This document shows, one piece after another, positions 1 to 11,041 of a stretch of 64,000 nucleotides of DNA. Position numbers and translations under genes: made by a program. Under the pieces are notes generated by a model that saw nothing but the letters and a program-made list of their open reading frames with translations, had not been told where the DNA came from and did not search any database. The stretch is from Tribonema minus (lineage: Eukaryota; Sar; Xanthophyceae; Tribonematales; Tribonemataceae), in assembly GCA_017506865.1 (NCBI GenBank), contig JAFCMP010000268.1, positions 806,001 through 870,000 of the forward strand. Reading direction: 5' to 3'. Within the stretch, counting starts at the first letter, position 1, and every line of letters begins with the position of its first letter.

Positions 1-2176
1 CCCACAGATGTCAAATCGCAAAGCTCAAATGCCTCTGCCAAATCCACAGTTGAAGCACCAAGTTCAACTTCAACGAGCAACAGACCTCGCGCTTGTATAG
101 CCACATTCAAAGGTGCAGCCGTCAACAGCAGCTATGGGACACCCTTCAGCTTCAATGATCTAGCCAAATGCTCCAAAGCCCTCACAGCCAGGCTGAGCCT
201 TCTGTCTCTAGCCGACATACAACAAGTGCTGCATGAAGAGGACGCGCTACTGGATGATACACCAGTGCTGCGCGATATGCCAGAAATCGACAACAAAGGT
301 GTCACAGCAATCACGAAAATACAAAAGCATTTTGATCTACAGGACAGCGACCCATGGGCTCTGTACTGTGCTAAATTAAGGTCTCAAATTGCAAAGGCGG
401 CAGCAACAAATGATGAGGCTGATTTCCTACAGTTGGACCCAGAGTGGCAACAAGCCTTAACAGGTAATGCTGCAGCCTCAGACGCTGACATGGACACAGA
501 TTTAGTGCCACCACAGGTGGAAGATGATAGCCTGGAGACCCCAAATACCGCAGTTACAGCTGGCAATGATAATGGTGCAAATGATGAAGGCCAACAAAAT
601 GAGGCAGCAGATCGAAAGCGCAAAAGAACGATCCTGAGACCGTTCCCTAAAGAAGGGGAGAAGAACAGGCCACTCTTGTTCCGGTACCTGCAATGCTCAG
701 CAGAGAAATTTTTATCGAAATGCAGCGATGGGACGCGTTCTGCACATCAATTGCCAATCTGCTCAACAACAAAGAAATCCCAGAGAACAGAGACATTGCA
801 ATGCACGCTCTGATCAACCAGGAGTTCTACACTCTTGAAGAAGATGGCCTTCTGGTACATTGCGCAGCCAGTTATCCAAAGCGAGGTCTCATGATGCTAC
901 AATGGGTGGTACCCGCCAACTCACGACCTCTAGTGCTAAGGTTAGGGCACGATGATGCAAGCGCTTTGCATCCTAGCACAGGCCCCACACATGCAAAGAT
1001 AGCGGAGCGCTATTACTGGCCAACTATGGGTCAAGATGTCCGCACATATGTGCGCAGCTGTCATGCGTGCCAAACACGTGAAAGGCCACAGACTACAAAA
1101 TACAAGCAGGCAATACCACAGCCACGGAAGATGTACCAAAGACTATATGCCGACATTACAGTCCACAGAGGGATATAAATACTTCTTGACAGTGGTTGAA
1201 GGCTTCGCGAAAATACAGTCCACAGAGGGATATAAATACTTCTCGACAGTGGTTGAAGGCTGCTGCGGGTACTGCTGGCTCTTTCCTTTAAAGACATTGG
1301 ACGAGCAAGAAACGGCAGAGAAGCTCACCAAAGTTATGCTGGAATGTGGATATCTGGTCAAAGAGTTATGCACAGACCAAGGTTCAAACTTCATGAGCAA
1401 TGTCGTGAAGAGCCTGTGTGAAATGTTTGAAATCCACAAGATTGACACCAGTGCATATCACCCGCAGACAATGTCCCCGCCGAGCACATGAATATGCGTG
1501 TCAAGCAAGCCCTCAGATTTTGGGTTGATCACCTTCAAGAGAAATGGGCTGACGGTGTTGACTTTGTGCAGTTTGCGCTGCGCAACACGCCCCGCGAAGA
1601 GACAGGGCTTACACCATTCTTCTGTGTATATGGCCGTGAAGCCAGCTTGCCCCATGATGATGCAATGAAGAGTCCTCACTGGACCTCCACAGAGATATTG
1701 AAAAGCGTATGGAGTACATGCAAATGGCTCAACAGTGCATAGATGAGGCTTTTGAACGCCGTCGCCAACGAGTTGAAAAGTTGAATAAATTGGTAAAGCG
1801 CGCCCTAAATGTCAAAGTGGGTGACTATGTGCTTCTCAAGCGCCACAATGTTTCAGGACGCTCAATGCCGTTGCACGATCAATACACAGGACCATGGCAG
1901 TTGGTAGCCTCAGCTGGCACTTTAGGACTGTCCTACACCTGCCGAATGATGGGCAGAAAAATCAAATACACCAGGGGACATGTCGAAAATATGAAGCCAT
2001 GCAATCTGCGCCCCACAAATTTAGAGCCATCAGGGGTTCCCGCACAATTGACCACAGCACAGCTGCAACACCTAGAGGGTGCTGACAAATTGCATCGCAT
2101 TGTAGACCGCCGTCTGGAAGATGATGACACATGGAGCTATAAATGGTTGGCTCGCGACGGCAACACGTCAGATTGA
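1..2176 (+). pseudogene. Ty3/gypsy-type retrotransposon, integrase region (decayed)
   Basis: The reading frame is open from base 1, so the element continues upstream of the window. Frame 1 runs to about 690 with a charged linker. The frame starting at 693 then carries an integrase zinc finger (HPSTGPTH about 970-995, CHAC about 1060-1072) and the first core Asp (YADIT, about 1145-1160). The next frame carries the second Asp (CTDQGSNF, about 1370-1392) and ends with YHPQT. The catalytic Glu (AEHMN, GAG at about 1482) lies in another frame. A final frame (1709-2176) has the post-integrase GDYVLLKRH and TGPWQL segment. The D,D-35-E integrase order is normal for Ty3/gypsy Pol. At least four frame breaks mean it cannot encode an active protein. 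Protease, RT and RNase H are not in the window, and no LTR was found. Confidence 0.85.
1157..1260 (+). repeat. 57-bp tandem duplication inside the integrase core
   Basis: The 47 bases at 1157-1203 recur at 1214-1260 with one mismatch, at a period of 57 bp (19 codons). The unit encodes STEGYKYF-TVVEG. It doubles the first beta strand of the integrase core without shifting the frame. An active enzyme would not be expected to tolerate this, so the duplication probably arose after the element lost function. Confidence 0.95.
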
Positions 2177-2191
2177 GTTTCAGAGGATGTC

Positions 2192-2560
2192 ATGATCAAA
2201 GAAATTAAGATCATGCCTTGGGTACTTGACAACTTTCATGCTCTGTATGAACTGAGAGCCGGGGGTAGGATACCAACCTATGCAGCTCGCCCTGCACCTC
2301 CCAAAGACTCTCATATGCGTAAGGCTGACGCATTGCAGAAATACCCTAAAGGTACTGCGGTTGCACGCGAGTACAGGGACCCAAGCGACACAGAAGGAAA
2401 CACCCTTACTCACATTTGGGGTGAAGTCAGAAATTACTTAAGCCCATACTGGCGCGTGCGCTATGAAGATGGTGAATGGGAAGACCTGACTTCCACGCAA
2501 CTGGTAGCACGCAAAAATCAACAGGGCTGGTGCTGGCACAACTGCTGGGGCTGCCAGCGG
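2192..2560 (+). pseudogene. C-terminal Tudor-like segment of the gypsy element
   Basis: This open frame follows the integrase tail after a few bases. It encodes a basic region and then a short motif, YWRVRYEDGEWEDLT, at about 2450-2495. The pattern of an aromatic, a basic strand and an acidic DGE turn resembles the small barrel modules (Tudor or chromo-like) at the end of some LTR-retrotransposon Pol proteins. The frame stays open to 2704, but beyond about 2560 the sequence seems to belong to the next element. The assignment to the gypsy element rests on position and motif only. Confidence 0.5.
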
Positions 2561-3605
2561 TATTCGCACCCGGTCCGGCAACTCCAGCTCAGCCTGACTG
2601 CCATCTGGATGTGCTGTGGACGCCGCCTGGGCTATATACAAATGTGGGACACTTTGAACTGCTTGTCGCCCCTGCGGCAGCTCCGCCCTTGCCAACCACT
2701 GTGACAGCGTCGGCGACCACTCAAGCTGACAGCACCCACATCACGGCTCCGAGCCGGACACAGCCCCGTACTGCGCTGCAGTTGCCACAGCAGCCTGAGC
2801 CACTGAGGTGTCCACTATGCACACTGGCATTTTGGCAGCTTGGTCAGAAAGAGGACAGCAAACAGCGAGGCAAACTGTCAGCTGCGAGCCGCATGGCACC
2901 GGTAGTGGCCCACTTCAACGGTGGTAGCTGCACGAGGTCGATGCTGAACCCTGAGGCGAGCACATCACACTGTCAGCAAAATCCGGCGGCAGCATACGCC
3001 AAGGGCATCCGGCAGCAGGTTGATCACGACCCATCCGGTGACCGTCCCCTTCAGGCAGCAGTACCTGCAGCACTGGGGCACACCATGCCAAGCGTGTGCA
3101 GGAGAATCTCACTCACTGTCACACTGTGTCACATTATGATGAGCAACATGTATGGTTGCACGGCAGATGACTTCCTACGGGCGGTAAGGAAGCTGAGTGC
3201 ATGCACAGGTGCCTGCGGTCTGGTCCATATGTCAGCCAGCGCGGGGCAGAGGCAATGCGCGCTGACCTCGCCATGCCACACGTGTCGACGGAATGGAAGC
3301 GCCCCCACGCGCGCACGCCCGGCAGTACCCCCGGGCCAGTCCGAGGGCGGGGGTGCGGGTAGCGACGGCGCGGCCACGGCGGCGGGGGCTGCCGCAGCGA
3401 CACCTCCAATTTGAAAGCCACCGGCGGTGCCGGCTAGTGGCGCTGCCAACTCCAAGTCCAGCAAGAAACGCCCGGCGGCCACGGCAACCGGCGCGCAACG
3501 CCGGCGCCGAACGGCAGCTGCTGCGGCACCGCCTGGCAGCGCCGGCAGCCGCACTCAGTCTAACAGCCTGAGGCTGCAGGACAGCAGCCCCCCCACGGGA
3601 CGGCC

Positions 3606-4745
3606 GTGGGATGGGCGGACATGGACTTGGACCCGCCGGACGATGCCGCGTCACCGCCCCCCCCGACCACCACCACCAGTGGCAGGCCCTCAAAGCCCCA
3701 GGCACGAGCATCCCTGGCTTGGGACCTCTCGACGCCCTCGGTCGTCCACGCACTTGACCAGACAAATGAGGCGGATCTACTGCTGCTACGGTTCACCACG
3801 ACTGCCAACCCCTTCCGCACTCAGCTGCAGTGCACCCAGTGGGCACGGCTAGTGGAGCACGCCACACGACTACTGGCGGACGCCACAGACAGACTGAGTG
3901 CACGTGGGGCGGCACGGGTGTGCCTCCACCATGGTGCCGGGGCGTTTGCTCATCAGGTTTCTCAGACTCTAGTGCAGCGCGGCTACAGGCTGCTGCACCT
4001 GCTAGCAGCAATGGCCTTTGGTAGGCAACCGGAGGGAACCGGTATGCCGCCTGCGGCCCGGCTGGCAGCGTTGCTGTCTGGCGACTTTGCGGAGCTACTG
4101 AGAAAGACGCTGTCAGGAGCAGCGGCGCTGCGGGCCCCCAAACCAAACAACGCAGCTACGGCGTCGGCACAAACGAACTTCGATGCCGACTGGACAGAGG
4201 CTGACTCCAGGCAGCAAACAGCATGCGCTGCCCTCTCAGGCAAGCGACGGGGGGTAGGCCTGGCTGCCGCACGACTAGAGGCGCGTGAAGCATGCGCCCC
4301 AGCAGACGAGGTCACGGCACAGGTGCTGGCAGCAAAGCACCCTGAAACTGGCACCCGGCCCGGGGTAGTCGATACGCCAATGGAGCAAGTGCGCGGCCTG
4401 GTACACGACGCCCGGCGGCACTGCTTGCACGGCGCAAAGGTGGCAACGACCGCCGGGCCCGCTGGCAGCGGCAGTCCCGTCTTCGAATCGGGTCAGGCGC
4501 ATGATCGCAGCGATAGGCCTGAGGATGCTGCCAGCGCAGCCGGACGGCGCCTCGAGGTGGAGGCGACAGACATACTGTCGACCTTGTCCGCAACAGGGGC
4601 GGGGAAGGCAGGAGGGCTGGACGGCCTACGCTATGAACACCTCTTGATGGCCACTGGGCCTGGTGCACCAGTGAAAGCAGCCACCCGCCCCGTGGGCAGT
4701 GCCTCGCCAGGACTAGCTGGTGATTCAGAATCGGATGTCACATGA
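3606..4745 (+). pseudogene. Element A: RT leader and motif 0
   Basis: This 379-codon frame starts with a Pro/Thr-rich acidic stretch and continues into an alpha-helical leader typical of the region before LINE reverse transcriptases. It ends with the motif-0 sequence AGGLDGLRYEHLLMATG at about 4606-4656. Its stop codon (TGA 4743-4745) overlaps the first Met of the next frame, in which the RT continues. The true junction is therefore a frameshift between roughly 4660 and 4745, not two separate genes. Confidence 0.75.
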
Positions 4746-6652
4746 TGGAACCGGCATTCGCCCATCACCTGGCCAAGGTGTTCACAACGCTGCTTGTTGA
4801 GCCCGAACTGCTGCCGGAGCAATCGCAACGGCTTCTCCGCGCCGCGGCCCTCTCAGGCATAGGACAGAAGCGGCGTCCGATCGCCTGCTCCAGTGTCTGG
4901 CGCAGACTCCTTGGGTCCACAGCGGCACGGAGTGTCAAGGGCAAAATATCGGGGCTGCTGGCCTCCCTGTTGCAGTTTGGCGTAGGATACCGGTCTGGCG
5001 TCGAGCATGTGGCAGCGCGCGCGCGCGTGTGGCACGAGCTGTATGGCACCACAATCCAGCTGGACTGTGAGAACGCATTTAACAGTGTGGATCGCACCGC
5101 CATTGTGCGGGGACTTATGCTCTTCTGTCCGGAGCTGCTCCCGCACTTTGAGTCCGTATACTGTGGTGACACTGCCCCAGAGATGCGAGTGGAGGTGAAC
5201 GGTGAAGCTCGCATTATCTGCTCCCACCTAGGGTGCCAGCAAGGGGACCCTCTAGGGCCGCTGTACTTTGCAGTGGCAGCGGCCTTCCTACTCTTCTACC
5301 CTGATGGAGTGAATGCGACGCCCGGCAGTATGCCGGCCTACGGCCACAGCACAGCGAAACCGCCAGCCCCGCACTGCGCTTTCCTGGATGACCTCAACGT
5401 GCTGCAAGCTGCCTACTTCGACGATGCAGCGGCCGCTGGGGTGGCAGAGGTGATCCGCCGGCTTGCGGCAGGGGGCCTACGCGTTCGACCAGACAAGTCG
5501 CTGGCCATCGCCATGCGCGGCACAGTGTTTGATGAAGCGGCCAGAGCACGCCTGCGCGCCCTTGACATACCGTTCGTGGACGCCACCATGCCAGAATCCA
5601 GTCAGGGCTTTACGTCGGTCGGGGTACCGGTAGGGCACCCAGCCTATGTGCATGCTGCCATGAGCAAGCATCTTGTTGACGCAGGGACATGGCGATTGTC
5701 GTGGCAGCTAGCTGGAATGGCGCGGCATCACCTACAGGCAGCACAGTTCATTCTGCGCAGGTCACTGACGAAGCGCGTGGGCTTCTTAGCTCGGGTCGTT
5801 GACACGGCTTTGAGTGAGACATGGCTGCACGCATTTGACGGGTTCTGTGCATGGACGCTTGAACGCATGCTGCACCTGCACGGCTGCGCTACCGCGGCAG
5901 TCATGAAGTCACACCTGCTGGCCGCCTGCACTGCTGGTGACAATGAGGAAGCCAGCAGTGGCAGCGTGCTGGTATTGCCGCGCTTGGGCCCGCCAGAACT
6001 CACGGACATCGCAGTGCCACTGCGGGCGTCACGGTTGCCGGAGCGACGAGGCGGTCTGGGCATGCCGCTTTTGGGGCTACTGGCACCAGCCGCATACACG
6101 GCCCAGGCATGCACAACACTGCGGCCTGCAATAATTCATGCCACTGTGGCAGCAGGGGCCCTGAGGCTCGGCACTGACGAACACGGCGCAGTCACCTGGT
6201 TCGCGCAGCACTCATGCGCAATACGCGAGGACCAGGGACTGCCGCCAATCATCGAGGCCGTGCGACGCTCTACGCGAGCGCTGACAGCTGATGGCGGCGA
6301 AAAATCACGCACAGCTGTGGCCGAGCAGCTCCCAGCATCGTTGCTGCGGTGGGCAGCAGATACGACGGCCGCAGCGTCGACGCTCCCCACTGCGGTGCAA
6401 GCGATCTACGCCGCAACTGCGTCACGGAGACGGGGACCACTGAGCCAGCCCCACACACCCACGGCATTGTGCCTGGCGCCGAGGCGGCCGCTGCGGCGGC
6501 GACCGTACCTGGCCCTCAAGCCGCTGCCGCGGCTGCCTCTTCCACGCCCGCTAAAACACAAACTAGCGCGCAAGAAAGCAGCTGCAGCGGCGGGCAGGAG
6601 GACGACGACGACGACTGGGAGGCCTATGCTGACGAGATCTGCAGGAAGGTAG
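4742..6652 (+). pseudogene. Element A: reverse transcriptase core and thumb
   Basis: The 636-codon frame opens inside the RT fingers (RRPIACSSVWRRLLG, about 4870-4915). It contains motif A (QLDCENAFNSVDR, about 5058-5096) with the first catalytic Asp, motif B (CQQGDPLGPLYF, about 5235-5270), and motif C as FLDD (about 5380-5392) in place of the commoner YxDD. A thumb-like and Ala-rich connector follows. After about 6400 the reading continues in the frame of the endonuclease segment; the last part of this frame (Arg/Pro-rich) is an overlap artefact. The catalytic residues are intact although the element as a whole is broken. Confidence 0.85.
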
Positions 6653-7692
6653 TGCCCCGCCGCCGGCGCGGTCACTTCACGCACGGACTACAAGCCGGCC
6701 TTTCAAATGTTCTTCGACGTCAATACGAGGACTGCCTGGTGGAGGACCTAGAGGCTGCCTCGGCTGGTGCCGTGGGCAAGCCGACGCAGGCTACACTTAT
6801 TGGTGACTCGCGTGACACCAGCCGCCGCCGCCAACAGGCTAGCGCGCGGGTCCTGGCGCAGCTGCGCAGCCAGCGTGCGTCCGGGGCAATGGCGTGGATG
6901 AGCGTGCCACCCGCTGCCAATGACCGCCCGGGTGCGGCGTCCATGTCCAGTATGGCAGCAGCCACGATGATTTTGGTTGCGATCTTTATAGACGGGTGGG
7001 GCATACAGGGTGAGGTGTGCCCATGGCGGTGCAGTGACGTGAGCCCCACCTCCACGCATGCGATCAGCTGCCCCAGCCAGCACATACGGGGGCACAACGC
7101 GACACACACTGCCCAAAAGCGGTGCCTACAGCGCATCTTGAGACAGCACCATGTCTCTATTGTCCGCAATGAGGACGCTAGCGTCTTCAAGGTACCGGGG
7201 TATCGGGCGGACACAGTCATTGACCCAGGGTGTCTGCACTTTAGCAGTGCATACCGTAACAAGGGAATAGTGCTAGACACAAGTGTGCGCACGCCCACAG
7301 CGAGCTCGTACCTGACAGGCAAAACAAATGCCTCGAACACGGACGGCTATGCTGCTGGGGTGGGGGAGGACGCTAAGGTCAAGCACCGCACCGGCACCTT
7401 GACGTCATCTTGGGCTTTTGTGCCATTCGTGCAGGAGTCGTACGGACGGCTGGGCAAGCAGACAAGCCTTTTTGTTAAGGAGTTAGCAATGCACTCAGCA
7501 CTGTGCTCAGAGGGGGGGGGGGCAGATGTGTTACGCAAGGCCGGGTTAGCTAAGCGTCAGATCCACATTGAGCTGAGCATATCGCTGGCGCGGGAGTTGG
7601 CGGAGCGCGTCATGGCATACACACGTGGAGCGCGAATGCGGGGCTGTGTTGCGGCGCCGGTATCCAAACTCCTAGGGCACAGCGCAGACTAG
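6349..7692 (+). pseudogene. Element A: CCHC knuckle and restriction-like endonuclease
   Basis: From about 6560 this frame holds the downstream part of the element. It has an acidic patch (DDDDDWE), a Cys/His knuckle (CPWRC at about 7018, with HAISC at about 7057-7073), and a C-terminal domain with the features of the LINE restriction-like nuclease. These are YRADTVIDP (about 7201-7227), IVLDTSV (about 7267-7287), a Lys near KHRTGT, and the FVPFVQESYGRLG segment (about 7420-7455). The stop is at 7690-7692. A run of ten G at about 7511-7520 lies in the frame and is a likely slippage site. The arrangement is the same as in element B at 23.5-24.3 kb. Confidence 0.75.
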
Positions 7693-8417
7693 GCTGCTGC
7701 GTTGACGCAAGCTTTTCGATTGCATAGGCAACCCGGCCTCCCTTGGGCCTTTATAAATACAAGTCCATACGTACAGTACAGACTCTGATGCTCATTTTTC
7801 TTCAGTTTGCACAGCTTCTAATTTAGAACCAGGTTTTGCAATATTAACTGAATTTATCAAATGGGTCGATCAGGACTTAATAATTAGTTGTGACATTTTT
7901 GCTGTTAGCAACTTGAAAAGGGTGAGTAAATCACGACCGTACTACTAGTAAAGTAGAGTGAACTTCAGAAAGACCGTCCGGTGACCTTGATTTGGTAGTA
8001 CTCGTTGCGATACGAGATCCCAATCAGCTTCGACCTGGCAACGCTGTCCGAAATGCAGCAGCGAAATTCAGTGCTGGCAGCCTGAGGGTTCAGCCGGCCA
8101 CACTTGTCCAATTTGGAAAGTTGCTGTGCCCGTCATTCTTCTAAACTGGCAGTTGTACAAAAAATTTATTAATATGAGCCAGCACTTTCAAAGTTCTCAA
8201 CTAGTACTTTGCAACTGCATAGCTGACACCAAGAACACCACAAGCAGCATCCGCAGGTCCGCTCCCACCACCTGTTGGTGGAGGCGGCTGCTGCATAGGT
8301 GTCTGTTGCTGCAGTCACTGTGGCATTAGACTAAGTGCTGCTGGCAGTAGATGTTCTAGCTTGTCACCAGGTGGACCTCAGGCTGTTGCCACACATAGGG
8401 ATATGATAGATAATCCA
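7693..8417. other. No gene seen; 3' flank of element A
   Basis: This stretch is AT-richer than its left flank and has no open frame with recognisable content. It follows the stop codon of element A and presumably includes its 3' UTR. The boundary could not be fixed because no tail repeat or target-site duplication is visible. Confidence 0.5.
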
Positions 8418-9366
8418 GCAGCTAGCTGTGGCGATCACTGCATAAGGAGCAGGCGCGCCACCTCTGCTGCTGCTGCGCCTTCAAGTTGTAGGATAGCTGG
8501 TGTAGAACACGCAGCGCCTGCATCGGTGATCACGGCTGCCGCTGCTGCATGCGCTGGAGCAGCTCCGCCGCCTGCAGTTCCTGCTGCTGGTGTTGCTGCA
8601 GCAACTGCTGCAGCCTGAGGACCTGGTGCAGGTGCGGCACCTGCCAGTGCCACATTGGCCACTGCCACCGCCATTACCGCTGTCGCCGCTGGCACGGCTG
8701 CGGCGCCGCCTGCTACTGTACTTTTGTGCACTGCCTGGCTCGCCCCCACGTAACCCTCAGGCTGCATACGCCCAATGGCATGCTTGACAGTGTGCAAAGG
8801 CAAATCATGATGGTGCAGCCAAGGGGGGGTCTGGTGCTGCAATGCAGCAGCCCTAGGGCCTGAAGCAGCTGTGTTGCCTATGCTCGCAGCAGCTGCCGTT
8901 GATGGTGCTGCTAGTGATGCCGCAGGTGCAACATGTACTGCCACTGCTACTGCCGTAGTGCCTCTGATGATGCTGGAGCAGCTGCTGCTGCCGCAAAGTT
9001 TGAAAGTTGTTGCGCCATGCGCTGCCGCTGCTGCTGCCACAGGTGCCGCCTGTGCTGCCGCCGCAGCCGCCGGTCCAGGTCCAGCGACAGCTGCGCCGTG
9101 TGTCACCAAAATGGCTGCGCCATTAACAGCTGGCACTGGAGCGGCTGTGCCGCCCACAGCCAGTGCACTGCCGCTAGTCCTGTAGCGGTTGCCGCTGTCG
9201 GGGCGGCAACGCGGCCTGCCGCTGATGCAGCTGCCGCTGCAGTGCCGGAGCGGTCGCGCCTCCAACCAGTGGTACCACAGACTGTGACTGTCGCTGTTGC
9301 TGCTGCTGGTGGTGGTCGGTAGTGCTGCTGCCGCTGCAGCCTGCACCGCTTGTGTTGCCGCATCTC
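8418..9366 (-). mobile_element. Diverged fragment of LINE B (Ala-rich connector)
   Basis: This block matches the low-complexity connector of element B (about 24270-25010) in the same minus orientation. Shared landmarks are the words around GGCAGGCGCGCCACCTCTGC (B near 24300, fragment near 8450), the block near 8850-8930 that matches B near 24570-24670, and the CCGCTTGTGTTGCCGCATC word that ends both. The fragment has about 140 extra bases (about 8700-8845) and lacks RT and endonuclease parts. Its long Ala-rich open frames are a by-product of GCN repeats. It is a dead copy about 15 kb from its relative. Confidence 0.8.
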
Positions 9367-11041
9367 CAGCATTTAATCCTCATCCTAACCCTGCAGTGTA
9401 CTTCAAAATACCCGGGGCCTGGCCCTGGTGCCAGAGTCAGGAGGCTTTTACTTGAACAGCAGTGGCAGTGTCTTGTGCAGCGCGCTCCACACATTGTGAG
9501 TAATTGTATGCATGCTCAGCCAGCCTGGCTGCTGTCTTCGCCGGCCAATACAGTGGTCGCAAAATCATCCGCCATGGAAAAAAAACAAACTACGTGCATC
9601 GCACTTGTACCAGGCAAATGTTTGCATTCCTTTATGCCACTTCTGCGACAACTGCTTGAAAACACTGGCAGAGCTTGATTGCTGTGCTACCATAGCAAGG
9701 CGGCTCATTGCATCAACCTGAGCAAACTGAGCACTGCAACCCGGATAGTCGGGAAGCACTGTGTATGACACCGTGACGAACACTGCATGCAACTTTCGTG
9801 CCCCTGCAGGCACACGAAGATCATTGACAGCAACAAGGAACTACATTGAGTTGTCAATTTGTCAATTTGTCGACGTCGCTGCCAGCGGTAGCATTCGCTG
9901 CGTCTGAATAACAAGTGTGTGCAGACCTACACATGCTCAACATGGACATGCTATGGCTGGCTGCTGTCCTTGTCAGCGATGCTCAGCAGGTCACCCAGGA
10001 TGGCGCGCGAGTACGCTCTGTCGGCTTGGCTCTGCCTCGACTCTGTCCGCCCCCTGCGCAGCCAGACAAGATGCAATCATCAGAGCTGGTTTTGAACGCT
10101 CAACTTGCAGAGCCAACGCACATGACGTGGGCCAGTGCTTTCAGAAAGGCTGTGCCCAAACCAAAGCCTGAACCCCTAACTGCGGTCGGTAAGCACATGG
10201 CGATAGAAGAAGGCTGTTGTTGAGAGGCAGCATTCCAGATGCTGATGACACTGACCGAGCCGTCGAGCGAGTCCTCAGGCTGTCTCTCCATTCTGATGAA
10301 TCGCCCGTGGATCCGAGTTGCTCACAATGTCATGTAGCACGCAAATATTGATGAGATGTAAGCACCTACCCCTGACCCTAAGCCTCATTTCAACCTTAAA
10401 CCTACCCAGAAGGCCCACACAGAAGCATGAGCCTCACTGAGTGAGGCCGGATGCACGTGCTGGCTCGATTCGTTGCAAAGCATCACCTCCGCCAATATTC
10501 CGCAAAGTTACAAAAGGTTGCAGCCACCAACTTGAAGCAGCTCACAATGCAAGTTGTTGACTATGTCGCAGCTGCTCTTGCAGAAGCACCTGGCAGAAGC
10601 ACCTGGCAGTTTGTGAAGCATGGTGCAGCTGTACCTAAAATGCCACTGCTCCCGTAGTCCCTGCATCAGTTCATGTACTACACCATCAGCACCCCAGGCA
10701 ACTTGAAGGAGCAGCAAGATGGGGGTGCCAGAAGCTTCAAGTTGTTGGCTACTGTTGACGAAGCTTAGCCCTATCATCGGCAATACTATACCTGTGAGAG
10801 CAGCTGCTGCCAGTGTCACGCGCGTTGTTCGTTTGAAGTTACAAAGTTTGCAATACATCAGGCCGCTATGTGATTTTTCACAACACTATGTAGACTGTTC
10901 ACGGCGCATTTCAATGTAAATTGGCCACTGTTTAGAAGAAAGAACGAGCATGTTTGAGACCACGTCCTCATTCCCCATTGGCGTAGACTTGCCTGGAATG
11001 GTCATGCAAAAAAGCTGATCTGACGGTCAGTTTCTGAAATA
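9367..11041. other. Gene-free stretch, probably 3' flank of the AIF-like gene
   Basis: I see no recognisable coding sequence on either strand. It holds short direct repeats such as the doubled GCAGAAGCACCTG unit at about 10578-10607, and a degenerate CCCTAA-type tract near 10370-10410. On the minus strand a TGTAA word (plus TTACA at about 10837) lies about 200 bases past the AIF-like stop. It could be a polyadenylation signal if the host is a green alga of the Chlamydomonas type. Confidence 0.4.

Larger units (their letters stand above)
2560..7692 (+). mobile_element. Non-LTR retrotransposon A (RT plus restriction-like endonuclease), decayed
   Basis: One element is spread over three reading frames. 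The order is an N-terminal Cys/His zinc-finger-like segment (CPLC about 2812, with a His near 2910), a basic Ala/Arg-rich stretch after an in-frame TGA at 3412-3414, an RT leader ending in motif 0 (GLDGLRYEHL, about 4615-4645), the RT core, a CCHC knuckle, and a C-terminal PD-(D/E)xK-like endonuclease. This order, with no apurinic-type endonuclease at the front, is that of the R2/NeSL/CRE-like group of LINEs. It lies directly behind the gypsy relic in the same orientation, so either may have inserted into the other. The exact 5' end is unclear, and no target-site duplication or poly(A) tail was identified. Confidence 0.85.

Noticed and set aside
8435..9346. Long Ala-rich open frames on both strands taken as a gene
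   Set aside because: They arise from GCN repeats, which are open in several frames; the block matches the connector of LINE B.
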